A stretch of 64,000 bases of DNA from Phanerodontia chrysosporium (Eukaryota; Basidiomycota; Agaricomycetes; Polyporales; Phanerochaetaceae). A program made the translations under genes and the position numbers. A model generated the notes under the pieces. The model was not told the DNA's origin and did not search any database. It was given only the letters and a program-made list of their open reading frames with translations. The stretch lies in NCBI GenBank assembly GCA_001910725.1, contig MJGA01000012.1, positions 682,001 to 746,000 on the forward strand, given 5' to 3'. Shown here piece after piece: positions 35,611-46,152 of the stretch (within the stretch, counting starts at the first letter, position 1; every line of letters starts with the position of its first letter).

Positions 35611-36942
35611 TACATGTGTAGTGGTATCAAAGTTGAGATATTGCAGGGTATGAAGCGTGCGGGTGATGGTTTGGTTGAAGTTCCTCGTCAGATCTTCCCG
35701 CACTGTCTCGGGCGGGTTATTTACGCGTATTTGCGCACATTTCATCGCAACATTTATTGTTCTTCACACACAGAGCAACTTCCTGACAATGCTGCTGGTA
35801 GCAAGCCTTGAATTGTCTACCAGACAAAGGAGAATTTAAGGCAGGATTTCGCGACTTTGTGGCCCGGATGGCGCGACATTCCCACTTCGGTCGTATGTCA
35901 GGATTCCCATATTTGGTTGCATTACTAAGCGCCAGTACGTGATAGCGCGCAGTCTATCGTTTTGCTTACCCTCGCTTACTGTCACTTACAAATTAGACAC
36001 ACAAGTAAGACACAACAGCTTATCCGCATTTACTTGCGTACTTACCACTGCTTACCATCATTGCATGATTCCGACGCCGATCATATTTCTTTTGCCACGC
36101 TAAGGAACATCGCGCGAGCACCGTGCGTTTGTTGGCACTTCTTGCACATCGTTGCATTATTTGCTTACTGTTGGTACAGACCGCTCCTCGAAGACAGATG
36201 CAACATAAGCTGTCTGGTGGAGCTCGAGCTAGACGCACCCCGGCGCCCTTGTGAGTGAATATTGCTGTACGGGCCTTGTTGCTGTCTTGCTGCGCCTTGC
36301 AAGGCACAAGTTCACCCGGATCTGATTAAACAGGGGCTCTCGGTCACTTTGCGATGCCCAGTGTCCGGTTTCTACCTCTACCAGGAGGAAGTGTGGCATC
36401 CCAGACTTCAACTTGCCGAGACATGAGCCTAAACTCGGCTCACGCCATCAGCAATACTGTGCAGCGCGACGTTAGAGTTGAACCCCGGTTCTGCGTTTCA
36501 TCGTGTCGCATACAAAACACCGCCATTCGTGGGTATAGGCCGTTCCGTGGACCACGCCTTTTCATCACCTCGTTTCCGCCACGAGCCCAGCGGCATATCC
36601 GCGCGTCGTGCAGCGGCTTGGTTCTTCCACGAACCCAAGGATGCATGCTCCGTAATGTGAAGGCACAGCCTATCTGCGTATCGGCTCGATTTACGATACA
36701 CGTTGATCGCGCATCGCCAACAAACGGGGCCGTCCTGCACTCGTGCCGGCGCTGCAGTGGTGCAGGCATGAGCATGTAGTCCGCACGCCTTCAGTATGGT
36801 TTTCATGTGTTACGGTATCTAGGTGGTTCTATCGGCTTGCAAGGTACATATAGCCCGCCTGCGCCCTCGCAGGTCCGACAACCTTGCATCCCCCCAAAAC
36901 GACACCTCTGGCAGGTACGGGCGTAAAGGTAGACCTTCGACT
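35611..36942. other. Divergent intergenic region
   Basis: Promoter space shared by the coiled-coil gene (minus) and the GTPase gene (plus). It contains a cluster of CTTAC motifs (35964-36168). Open frames at 36350-36780 on both strands resemble nothing known. Confidence 0.5.
35964..36168. promoter_or_regulatory. Cluster of (G/A)CTTAC motifs
   Basis: GCTTAC at 35964, 35974, 36050 and 36163, ACTTAC at 35984 and 36040, and the reverse form GTAAG at 36005: seven occurrences in about 205 nt. No factor is assigned. Confidence 0.3.
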
Positions 36943-39215
36943 ATGGCAAGCAGTGACTCTGTAACTATCGCGTACGTCTCGAGCTTTCATCGTCACCATT
37001 CCCTGAGCTGACACTTGAGCAGCCTTATGGGCGCAACCGGCGCTGGAAAGTCCACGGTAAGCACCACGGCACCATGCATTCGCGCAGTCACCAACATCAG
37101 CTTGCATAGTTTATCAACCTCGTCAGCGACTCGCAACTCCATGTCGGGTATGGGCTCGAGTCGTGCACTTCTGAAGTGGAGGTGGCTGCACCGTTTATGC
37201 TGGACGGGAAGATGGTGACGCTTATCGACACCCCCGGCTTCGACGACACAGTCAAAAGCGAATCAGAGATCCTTCGTCTCATTGCCGACTTCCTTGCTGC
37301 CACGTACGTGCTCCCCTAGTGCACCGCGAGACGCACGACTGACAATTTCTCAGCTACAAGCAGGGACGCACCCTGAACGGCATCATCTTCCTGCACCGCA
37401 TCACCGACACGCGCATGGGTGGCGTGGCACGGAAGAACTTCCGGCTCTTCCGAAAGCTCTGTGGTGACGACACGCTCAAGAACGTCGTGATTGCCACGAA
37501 CATGTGGGGCAACGGCGACCCCGCCGTCTGCGCAGCACGCGAGCGCGAGCTTGCGGAGAACGACCTCTTCTTCAAGCCTGCACTCGACAAGGGCGCCCGC
37601 ATGGTCCGGCACGACAACACCGTCGAGTCTGCGCATCGCATCATCCGCGAGATCATCGGGTTCCCGCCAGTGCCGCTGCAGATCCAGCGCGAGACAGTCG
37701 ACCAGCAGCGCGCGCTCATCGACACGGCCGCGGGGCGGGACGTGCAGAGCGACCTCGAGCGGGAGCTCGCGCGGTACAAGTCCGAGCTGGACGAGGTCCG
37801 CAGCACCATGCAGGAGGAGCTGCAGGCGCGCAGCGCCGCGCACCGCGAGGAGCTGCAGGAGCTCGCGGCGGAGATGCAGAAGCTGCACGGCCAGCTCGCG
37901 CGCGTCGAGGCGGACGCGCTGCGCCTGCGCGAGGAGAGCGCCGCGAACCGCGCCGAGCACGAGGACAAGATCCGCCGCATGGTCGACGCGATGGCCGCGC
38001 GCGAGGCCGAGCTCCGCGCGCTCCAGGCGCATGCCCAGGCGCAGGAGACACAGCTCGTCCAGATGGAGTCTGCCCTGCAGGAGGCCGAGCGCCGCGCCGC
38101 GGAAGAGGCCGCCGCGCGCGACCGGGCGCACGCCGACCTCAAGCAGACCGCCGAGGCGCACCAGGCGGAGCTCGAGCGCATCCGGAAGGAGGCTGAAGAG
38201 CGGCTTGCGGCTGCGCGCCGCGAGGCCGAACGTCAGGCGGAGCTTGAGCGCGTGCGTAGGGAAGACGAGCTCAAGGCCGAGGCAGCGCGCCGCGAGGCGG
38301 AACACGAACGCGAGCGTCAAGAGCTCGCACGCCAGGCGAAGGAGGCGGAGGAGCGGGCCATCGCTGTCCGAGTCGAAGCTGAGCGCCAGACCGAGCTCGA
38401 GCGTGCGCGCATAGAAGAGGAGATGAAGGCCGAAGCTGCGCGCCGTGAGGCGGAGCACGAGCGTGAGCGCCAAGAGCTCGCACGGAAGGCCCAGGAGGCG
38501 GAGGAGCGCGCCGTCGCAGCGCGGCTCGAGGCCGAGCGTGAGGCGGAGCTGGAGCGGGCGCGCAGGGAGGCGGCCCTGCAGGCTGAGGCTGCACGGCGCG
38601 AAGAAGAGCTCGCACACGCACGCGCGGAGCTCGCGCGCAAGGCCGAAGAAGACGAGCGCGCGGCGGCCATGCGGCGCATGCGCGAGGAGGCTGCGCAGCG
38701 CGGCGACAGCGCGCGGCACCAGAGCGAGATGCGCGCGCTCCAGCAGAAGGCGGAGGAGCAGCGTGCGCAGCTGGAGCAGATGCAGGCCGCGCTGCGCCAT
38801 GCGGAGGAGCAGCGCGTGCAGCTCGAGCAGATGCAGGCTGCGCTGCAGGAGGCCGAGCGTCGCGCGAAGGAGGCTGCGCTCGCTGCCGCCGCGAAGCCGC
38901 CCTCGCCGCCGCCGACACCTCCGCCTCGCGCCGAGGCTCGCCCGTCGATGACCATCCCCAAATCCTCGGGAAGGCCGCGCACGGTTGAGCCCCAGAACCC
39001 AGCGTCGCCCCGCATCATTGCGCAAGAGCGGTGGCAGAGGGCATACGTCGCAACTACGGTCCAGACACGAAGCGGCTTCTACGGCTTTGTGACCTCCGTG
39101 TGGGACCAGATATTCGGAGCACCCTCAGCAGGTGAGCCGCACGTCGTCTGTCTTGGATATTGAAGACGAGCCATCCCTGACGACGCGCAACGCAGACAAA
39201 TCGTCGTCGGTCTAA
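36943..39215 (+). CDS. P-loop GTPase (AIG1-like) with long coiled-coil tail
   Basis: Exons 36943-36971, 37023-37056, 37110-37303, 37354-39131 and 39196-39215 give about 684 residues, unbroken. The GTPase domain occupies residues 1 to about 230: Walker A GATGAGKST (13-21, split over two exons), DTPGF (61-65) and IATNMWGNG as the base-recognition motif, with the KNFRLFRKLCGD helix between. This is the pattern of fungal AIG1/septin-like GTPases. Residues about 250-600 are an uninterrupted Glu/Arg/Ala-rich coiled coil (for example LERELARYKSELDEVRSTM), followed by a Pro-rich linker (PPSPPPTPPPRAEARPS). Such GTPases polymerise or sense membranes in animals and plants; the role in fungi is unknown. 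If the last intron is not removed, the protein stops at 39163 instead. Confidence 0.85.
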
Positions 39216-40579
39216 GGGTGTCGAGGCCGCCCATACAGGCGTATTATTATTGAATATATGTACCGTATCCTTGATGGATAATACTGCCACGAACTGTATC
39301 ATCTGTACAATACTGTTGCATTCCGACTAGCACTGGACGTTAAATTGTTCGGTTTCCAGGTGCACTCAATTACTAGGCGGTCGTAGAGTGTGGGGAAGAT
39401 CTGCCCTGGGTGAAAGCGCCTATATATACATCGTACACGTGGGGTTGGGACGAATCAAGTTCGTTTGTTGCGTGTCCCTACCTCGAACCATGACCGTCTC
39501 AGCCTTGAGTTCAACGAAAACAAGCCTCGGAGGTCATCACTCTGGTGCCCAAGACGATCTTTGGATGACCTCCACTGTTCTACCGGCCAAGAACACGTGC
39601 ATATATTCGCCTTGACGAAGAACTGAATGGTGAATATGTGCACGGGGCCTAGAGCTCGTGTGCTACTGAAATCGCCTGGGTCATCTTTCAAAGGCGAAAG
39701 TGTGAGGTACGTTTTACGTCTAGTCTTGAGAATATAGGCTGACGTAGGGATACCAAGCTTAAATACGCCACGCCCGCATGCATGGCCATGGGTCGGTGCA
39801 TTCCAGAGTTGGAAATCCCGAGAGTGAGAAATGCACACGACTATGGTGAGCAGGGTGGGTGGACCATTGCAAAAGCGAGGTGTGACCAATCTTCTAGGCC
39901 TTGGGGTTGCCATCATCACAAGTCGCCCTTATACCAAGTCGGCCGGAGCACTAAACAAACCGTGCTTAAAGCCTATTATATTGCAGCTATTCAGTATACG
40001 CACGCTGCTCTCCAAGGCTCGCGGCGACGAGGTGATCCGAACGGTCATGCTCCTCTCCCATACCGCCCCCGCCGCCCCACGGGCTTCATTTTTGTGGCGG
40101 AGACGTTGTCAAGATCCGTGAACGCAGCTCACCCGACACGACTGTGTCTCAAGCAGCATCCTCCGCCCCGACACCATCGCAGTCGCGCATCCTGGATATC
40201 CTCTGCAGATCCAAGGTTGCCGCGACGATCGTCTAGGGTCTGCCTCATCTCCCGCCGTGGGCCAGTGAGCAACGATCGCCACAGGGCTGGGCGGAGGCGG
40301 AGGAGGCTGGAGGCTGGAGGGCCAACGTGGGGTCATGTTGGAGGCGATTGGGCGCCTAGGGGCTCTAGGCGCGGCTTGCAGCGGTGCGTGATGACGAATC
40401 GCACCTGAGTCGCACGAGATGAGATCTGATCGGACCCTCAGCTCAAATATTCTATTTTTCGGGCAGCGACCTGTTTCCACTCCTTTCCGCACACCACGAA
40501 CAGCACAGACTGGGTCCAAGCTGTCTCGCCTAAAACATCGCCTTCGGATCTAACACTTATATACTGACGACCGTCCACA
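39216..40579. other. Intergenic, IDO promoter region
   Basis: A GGAGGCTGGAGGCTGGAGG purine repeat lies near 40305. Longer open frames on the minus strand (39455-39919, 40109-40519) have no family resemblance. Confidence 0.5.
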
Positions 40580-42049
40580 ATGTCGCTGGACCTCCACGAT
40601 CTCATCCTGCATGCGCTTCCGCCTGAGCACTTCCTCGCTCAGCCGCGCCCGGATGCTGCTTTGGGTCCTCCCGCCGGAACCGTAGACACCACGACTCTCG
40701 CGGCTCACGATTTCGACGTCGACACCCGCACTGGATTCATGCCCCCTCACCCGCCCTTGACACGCTTGCCCCCTGCCTGGGAGCCATGGGAAGTGCTCCT
40801 CGACGACGCACGGGACGGCAAGCTGCAGCTTGGCGAAAAGCCTGATTTGTCAGAGGCCGATAGGGCGCGCTCGGACCGATGGCGTGCTCGCGTCCGAGAG
40901 GTGAGTAGCAACGATTGCCCAGTAGTCAGTTCACATGATTCAACGGTTATGCAGATGCCCGTGCTGCCAACCCAGGACCTCAAGCCCTCGGAGTTGCTCC
41001 TTCGGCGCGCACATCTCGTCCTGGCATGGCTCATGCACTTTTACATTCGGACCCTGCCGCCATCGACTCCGGAGGTTCGCATCCCACCGCCCATCACCGT
41101 GCCTCTTCTGCAGGTTTCTCAGCATCTGCAACTCCCGCCCGTTCTTACCTACTCTGATGACGTACTCTATAACTGGGCCCTGAAGCGTCCGGAGCCGCTC
41201 GCCCCAGCCCCGTCCCTCGACAATCTGCGTTGCGTGACGCTGTTCACAGGCACGCGAGACGAAGAAGAGTTCTACCTCGCGTCTGCCCGGATCGAGCTCC
41301 GGGGCGTCGAAGCGCTCACGCTGATGCGCGCGACGATGGACGAAGCCTTCGTGGGCGACGAGATCGCCGTGCGCCGCATCACCTCGTACTTGCACACGCT
41401 CGCAGACGTGATCGGCGACTTGACGAAGCTGCTGCTCGCTGTGCGCGAGGGCTGCGATCCGCAGGTGTTCTACCACGAGATCCGCCCGTGGTTCCGCGGC
41501 GCAGACTCAGACGCGAACGCGGCGCGGTGGGTGTTCGAGGGCATGGAGCTCGACCCGGACCTCAAGGAGCCGCTCGAGCTCTCGGGGCCGAGCGCAGGCC
41601 AGAGCTCGCTCGTGCACGCGCTCGACATCTTCCTCGGTGTCGACAAGTACTCGCACGCCTCGCACATCACCGGCAAGACAGACCAGGCGCCGCCACCCGC
41701 GCCCGAGCCCGAGAAGCGGCCGGCGTCGTTCCTGGAGCGCATGAAGTCGTACATGCCGCGCCACCACCGGTCCTTCCTCGGGCACCTCCAGGCGAACCCA
41801 CGCCCCCTGCGCGGCATGGTCGAGACAGCCTGCGACGCGAAGCTCACCGAGGCGTACAACACTGCGGTGTCCGCCCTCAAGGTCTTCCGGGACGCGCACG
41901 TGCGCATCGTCGCCATCTACATCGTGGGTCCGTCGAGACGCGCCGGGCAGACGGGCGACGCGGCGAGGGGCACCGGCGGGACCAGTGCCATCCGCTTTGT
42001 GAAGAGCGTCCGGGACCAGACGGCGAGCGCTGTGATACCTCAGCACTGA
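40580..42049 (+). CDS. IDO: Indoleamine 2,3-dioxygenase (IDO)
   Basis: Two exons, 40580-40900 and 40955-42049, give 471 residues. The protein follows the IDO family throughout: PPAWEPWEVLLDDARDG, LRRAHLVLAWLMHFYIR, IPPPITVPLLQVSQHLQLPP, FYLASARIELRGVEAL, FYHEIRPWFRGAD and SYMPRHHRSFLGHLQANP, where the second His (378) is the proximal haem ligand, matching human His346. IDO opens the indole ring of L-tryptophan to N-formylkynurenine, the first step of the kynurenine/NAD route, in the cytosol. The protein is longer than the roughly 400-residue mammalian enzyme through an insertion before the haem ligand (EPEKRPASFLERM). The 54-nt intron is divisible by three and open, so unspliced message would also read through. 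It is convergent with the xyloglucanase gene; only 144 nt separate the stops. Confidence 0.95.
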   Translation: MSLDLHDLILHALPPEHFLAQPRPDAALGPPAGTVDTTTLAAHDFDVDTRTGFMPPHPPLTRLPPAWEPWEVLLDDARDGKLQLGEKPDLSEADRARSDRWRARVREVSSNDCPVVSSHDSTVMQMPVLPTQDLKPSELLLRRAHLVLAWLMHFYIRTLPPSTPEVRIPPPITVPLLQVSQHLQLPPVLTYSDDVLYNWALKRPEPLAPAPSLDNLRCVTLFTGTRDEEEFYLASARIELRGVEALTLMRATMDEAFVGDEIAVRRITSYLHTLADVIGDLTKLLLAVREGCDPQVFYHEIRPWFRGADSDANAARWVFEGMELDPDLKEPLELSGPSAGQSSLVHALDIFLGVDKYSHASHITGKTDQAPPPAPEPEKRPASFLERMKSYMPRHHRSFLGHLQANPRPLRGMVETACDAKLTEAYNTAVSALKVFRDAHVRIVAIYIVGPSRRAGQTGDAARGTGGTSAIRFVKSVRDQTASAVIPQH

Positions 42050-42193
42050 CAATGGCGCGAGAGACTCTCAGTGGCAATCTGGCTGATCCTGGACCCTCGG
42101 ACCACGTAAGTTTACTGTACGCAACTGTACGCATTACAGCACCCCGGAGTTTCCCCGTGTACATTATTCGCTCATCACTATTCACGACCCCTT

Positions 42194-45100
42194 TCACGAC
42201 TTCTCGCCATAGAAGATGCCCCTGGGAAGCGCGGCGTGAGTCAGCGTCGTGCCGCGCGAGTGCAGCCCGGGCCAGGCGAGGCTCACCTTCCGTTCGTGCC
42301 GATGTAGACGCTGTGGATGACGCAGCCGTGCCGTCAGCTTCTGCGGTCCAGTCAGCACAAGAGGCCTGGCGGGACGCACCGGCTGTAGACCCGCGGGTCG
42401 GCGGTCAGCACGTTCGAGCTGATCGAGCCGAACCCGTGCGCGGCGTCGTTGATCTTGACCCAGTTCTTGCCCCGTTGTCCGAGCGGTAGTACCCGATGCC
42501 GCCGCCGCTCCCTGCCGCGACGTTCGCGGCGGCGAAAACCGCCGGGTACGCGTTCGTGCTCTCGGGCGCGCCGAGCGCGATGGCCCACGCCTGTTTTGCG
42601 GCGCCCCCGCCGCGCCAGTTAGCACGCACCGTAATCGAACAATGGAGGGCGCACCTGGGTGATCCCGGAGACCGCGCTGAAACTCGCACCAGAGTTCGTG
42701 CTGTGGAAGAGGCCCTTGTCGGTCGAGACCCAGACGTCGCCGGACGTCTTCGGGTTGACGGCGACCTTGACGGGCGACGTCGAGCCGCCGAGGGTGCCCG
42801 CCGCGGTCGTGAACGTCTTGCCGCCGTCTGTCGACACGAAGAACTTGGGTCCGGCGGCGGCGTAGAAGACGTTGTCGTTCTTCCTGTCTGCTGCGATCGC
42901 CGCGCCGGACGGCAGGGAGGACACGGGCGCGAAGGCGCCGCCTGCCTGCGAGAGCAGCACTCCGGCGTTCCCGCTGCTCCACAGGATGTTCGTACCGTTT
43001 GCACTCAGGGCGATCTGTGGATGGCGTCTGAGGACGATGGAGCCCTTGTGCGTAGATATGATCGACGTACCTTGCCGCTGTTCACGTTGCTAGTGCCACC
43101 TGTTTTGCACGCTGAGAACCTTGCCATACAATCAAACTTTGGCTAGCTCACCAATGTTCTGCGACCAAGTGTTACCAGCATCAGTCGAGAGAGCGAATTC
43201 CCTAGGTGCCTCGGTTACACCAAGCTCTTTATGAGATGTGAGTTTGCGACTTACCCGTTGCTGTTTCCAATCCGAACGATGGTCGAAGGCACATTTCCGG
43301 CGAAGTCAAGGTCCACGTTCGTGGTCCACACGGGGTTGAAGCGCGCCGCAGCAGTCGGAGCCTTCAACAAATCGAAATGTACAAAGCCTGTGAGACAATG
43401 CAGTCTAAGTGAAATACTCGACCATCATCTCAAACGACAACATACCGCCGTTGTCGCCGACCGCGGACAGCAACGGGGGGCCAGCAGGTGGAGAGATCAA
43501 GCCCTGGACCGCGTCTTCCTCGATGCCATCCGCAAGGCTCTTGAGCGTAATGTTGTGCGTCGTGTCCCAGTTCAGCAGGTCGTGGCCGCCATAGACCGTC
43601 TCGCCCGTGCCGTACAGCCAGTGGTTCGAGTCGAACGGGTCAATGACGAGAGCTTCCATCCACCAGCCGATCTGCTGGACGATGTCCGGGTTCGTGTAGT
43701 CGGGCCCGATCCATGGAGCGAGCGAGTCGTCGTACGTGTAGTACTTGTAGAGGACGGGTAGGCTTCCCAGGCCCACAGAGGCGACCAGGTGGAGCCGCCA
43801 TCCGTAGTGCGCCACACCTGCCCATCGGGCCACCAGCAGTTAAGGGCGGCGACCATCACAGTGCCCGGACGTTGGACATCGACGGCAAGGCCGCTAAAAA
43901 TGATGAGCGAATGGTTTACTCAGGTCGCGCAGCTGACATACCCGAAGCCGAAGAAAAGGTCGCCTATGGTGGAGTTTAGACATACAGAATACCACTCACA
44001 ATATGACAAGTTCGGGACTTACTTCCAGAGACTGGGAAATGTTCGTAATGGTTTCGCTAGCAATGTCATACTTGTAGACAGCTCCCTATGCAGGAGTCAG
44101 CGCAAGTTCTCCTCGTAGTGCGACAGGACGTACGATGCTTCCGTCATTAGGGCCTTCAAATAAGTATTTTGAGCATGCGAGCAAGAATCCCGGAGCATAC
44201 AGTCGTACCAACGCCATCCGAGGTCGACAGGTAAAGCACACCCTCCTTAGGCGAGAGCACGCCTTTGTGCGCCATCCAGCTCGAGTTGGTGCCCTGTATT
44301 GCGGTCCCTGCCGGAGATAATTAGAATTGAGGTAGGTAACAAGGCTAGGCGACTCACAGGTTTCGCCCGCATCGTCTGACCTGAAGATATTCGGTGAACC
44401 AACAGAGGCAACACCGACGAAGATGCGCGGCGTCGCCGCACCAGCAGCACCGGACGTCGAGTCGAAGGTGACGAAGGTGACTCCAGTCTTGTCACTGTTT
44501 ATTCCGCTGCTATCCGTCGGGTCAGGCGCGTATGTGCCTGCGCCGGGTATCAGCTAGAGTTGGGCAATAAACAAAGGAACTACAGACCAGAGTCTGGCAA
44601 GCTCGTGACCTTTGACCAGGTCGCACCAAAGTCTGTACTCTTCCATAGGCCGTTACCACTTCGGGCGCCGAAGAGGAGAATATTGTTGCTATGGGGGTCA
44701 ACTGCGAGCCTCTGCGAAGAGTATTTAGGTTTTCTGACTCCGAAGTTTGTGCAAACTTCCCTACCTCACCAACGCCGCGCCCAGGCATGTTACCGCCAAC
44801 TTTGAAAGGGAGCGGGGATTCAGTGAAGGTCTTTCCTTGGTCCTTCGAGATCAAGATGGTGCCGTTGTTCGGGTCCCAAAAGTTCGTGTACATGCCTGCA
44901 GCCTCCATTGGTATGTCAACAAACGTGTGAAATCAGGCAAATAAATCCAGGGCTCTTACAATGTAGAGTCTTTGTGGGTCAACAGGGTCCGTTGCAATTG
45001 CGTCGGAGCCCCAGTAGTCCCAGTGGTCATTGTCCGCAAAGTCGAGTAGAGGCGTCCACGAGTCGTCCGGGTTCAGCTTGTAGACCCTCCGATATCTGTG

Positions 45101-45279
45101 CGGAGAAACGCCAGGCCCTTCTGCGAGGGATTGAAGACGATGCCTGGAGTGAAGCCGCCGCCTCCGCCAATCTTGACGTTCTTCCACGTGTAAGACTGGG
45201 TCGAAATTGAGGGTGCCGCCACCGCAGCGGGAGCCACGGTCGCACTGACAACGCTCCACCCAAGCCGAGGAGAGCACAT
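42194..45279 (-). CDS. GH74 xyloglucanase (endo-xyloglucan hydrolase)
   Basis: Sixteen exons on the minus strand give about 750 residues. The 5' exon (45279-44960) encodes a secretory leader (MCSPRLGWSVVSATVAPAAV) and KIGGGGGFTPGIVFNPSQKG. Both catalytic aspartates of the family are present: FLRTDIGG (Asp62, general base or acid) and LLSAVGDNGG in the middle of the protein. Repeated STDxGxTW blades (WKSTDFGATWSKV, LSTDAGNTW, VSTDGGKTFTT) mark the two seven-bladed propellers. The C-terminus, VYIGTNGRGIFYGEKS, ends without a cellulose-binding module. The enzyme is secreted and cuts the beta-1,4-glucan backbone of xyloglucan, a hemicellulose. Single-base slips occur at 45085-45087, about 44022, 43755-43757 and 42470-42473, the first just after the TDIGG motif. 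A TATA box 70 nt upstream supports this start. Confidence 0.9.
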
Positions 45280-46152
45280 AGAGGTACTCGCGACAACATT
45301 TTGGATCACCCCAGAGGACGCGAACGTGAGCCCCGCTTGCAGTCGGCCTATATAGCATGTGGTATATGATGTCGCCACATTCATGCCTGCCATGAACGCT
45401 TTGCAAAGCCTTCCTCAAGGCCGAGTATACGGCGACGACGACAGTGCGCGTGTCATGAGGGCCGTACCATGCGTGTCCCTCGTAGTCGTTTATAGGTCAA
45501 GTAATCTCAGTTGGTGGTCCGGGGAAATGGAGAGAGGGATAATGCCGAGATTTCTGCCGAAGATCTGGCACAGCCCTGGTTGGTTGCCTAAAGGAAATCA
45601 GACTGTCTCCCGTGAGCATCTCCGCACGCACTTTGTCCGACAGACAGCATAGAGAGGATACTTCTACGGAGCCCGTAGCATCCGAGTCAACACCCGCGTG
45701 ACGGATCCGCTTCATCGACATCGTCCACGCTCTGACTGCAACTGCTCGGCCGCCTTGAGTTTGGGGCTTATGGAAGCTGCTAAGATCGAACTTACCAATA
45801 AACGAATTGAATTGGAACACACACTTCGTGCGGAGCAAGCCGAAACGCCACAAAGGCATGACATGGCGTTTGTGGTCCAGAATTTTTGGTGAACCGAAGG
45901 CCTAATGGGTGGCACCCCGCAACTGTTAACAGTCCGGCTGGTGGGGGTGGTCGTTGTACCGTCCAGTTTCACATACGCTGTCAGTCGATGCGATGGACGA
46001 ACCCCGCTATTTTACGTGTCCGTCCTCAGGCAAGGAGTCAACTCTTGGGTTTCCTGAGTATGTGAAAGATCATCAGGAGCACCATAGATCAGCACTATAA
46101 ATCGTGTATTCCAGAAATATCCAATCCACATCACCAACAAAGATAATTCGCC
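45280..46152. other. Xyloglucanase promoter region
   Basis: It contains a TATA box (45348-45355) and a single CCGGGG at 45519-45524, which fits the core of the carbon-repressor Cre1 site, but one site is weak evidence. No gene seen. Confidence 0.4.
45348..45355 (-). promoter_or_regulatory. TATA box of the xyloglucanase gene
   Basis: CTATATAG, about 70 nt before the ATG at 45279. Its place argues against the longer start at about 45384, which would lie upstream of it. Confidence 0.55.

Noticed and set aside
34987..35745. Independent gene upstream of the coiled-coil protein on the minus strand
   Set aside because: With one added base at 35289-35291 it runs straight into the coiled-coil gene in frame, so it is the N-terminal exon and not a separate gene.
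37316..39025. 569-codon open frame on the minus strand opposite the GTPase coiled coil
   Set aside because: It mirrors the GAG/CGC/GCG-rich coiled-coil codons; Leu/Arg-rich with no family resemblance, and the plus-strand protein has clear GTPase motifs.
45519..45524. Carbon-repressor (Cre1) site in the xyloglucanase promoter
   Set aside because: A single six-base match is expected by chance in a region of this size and GC content.
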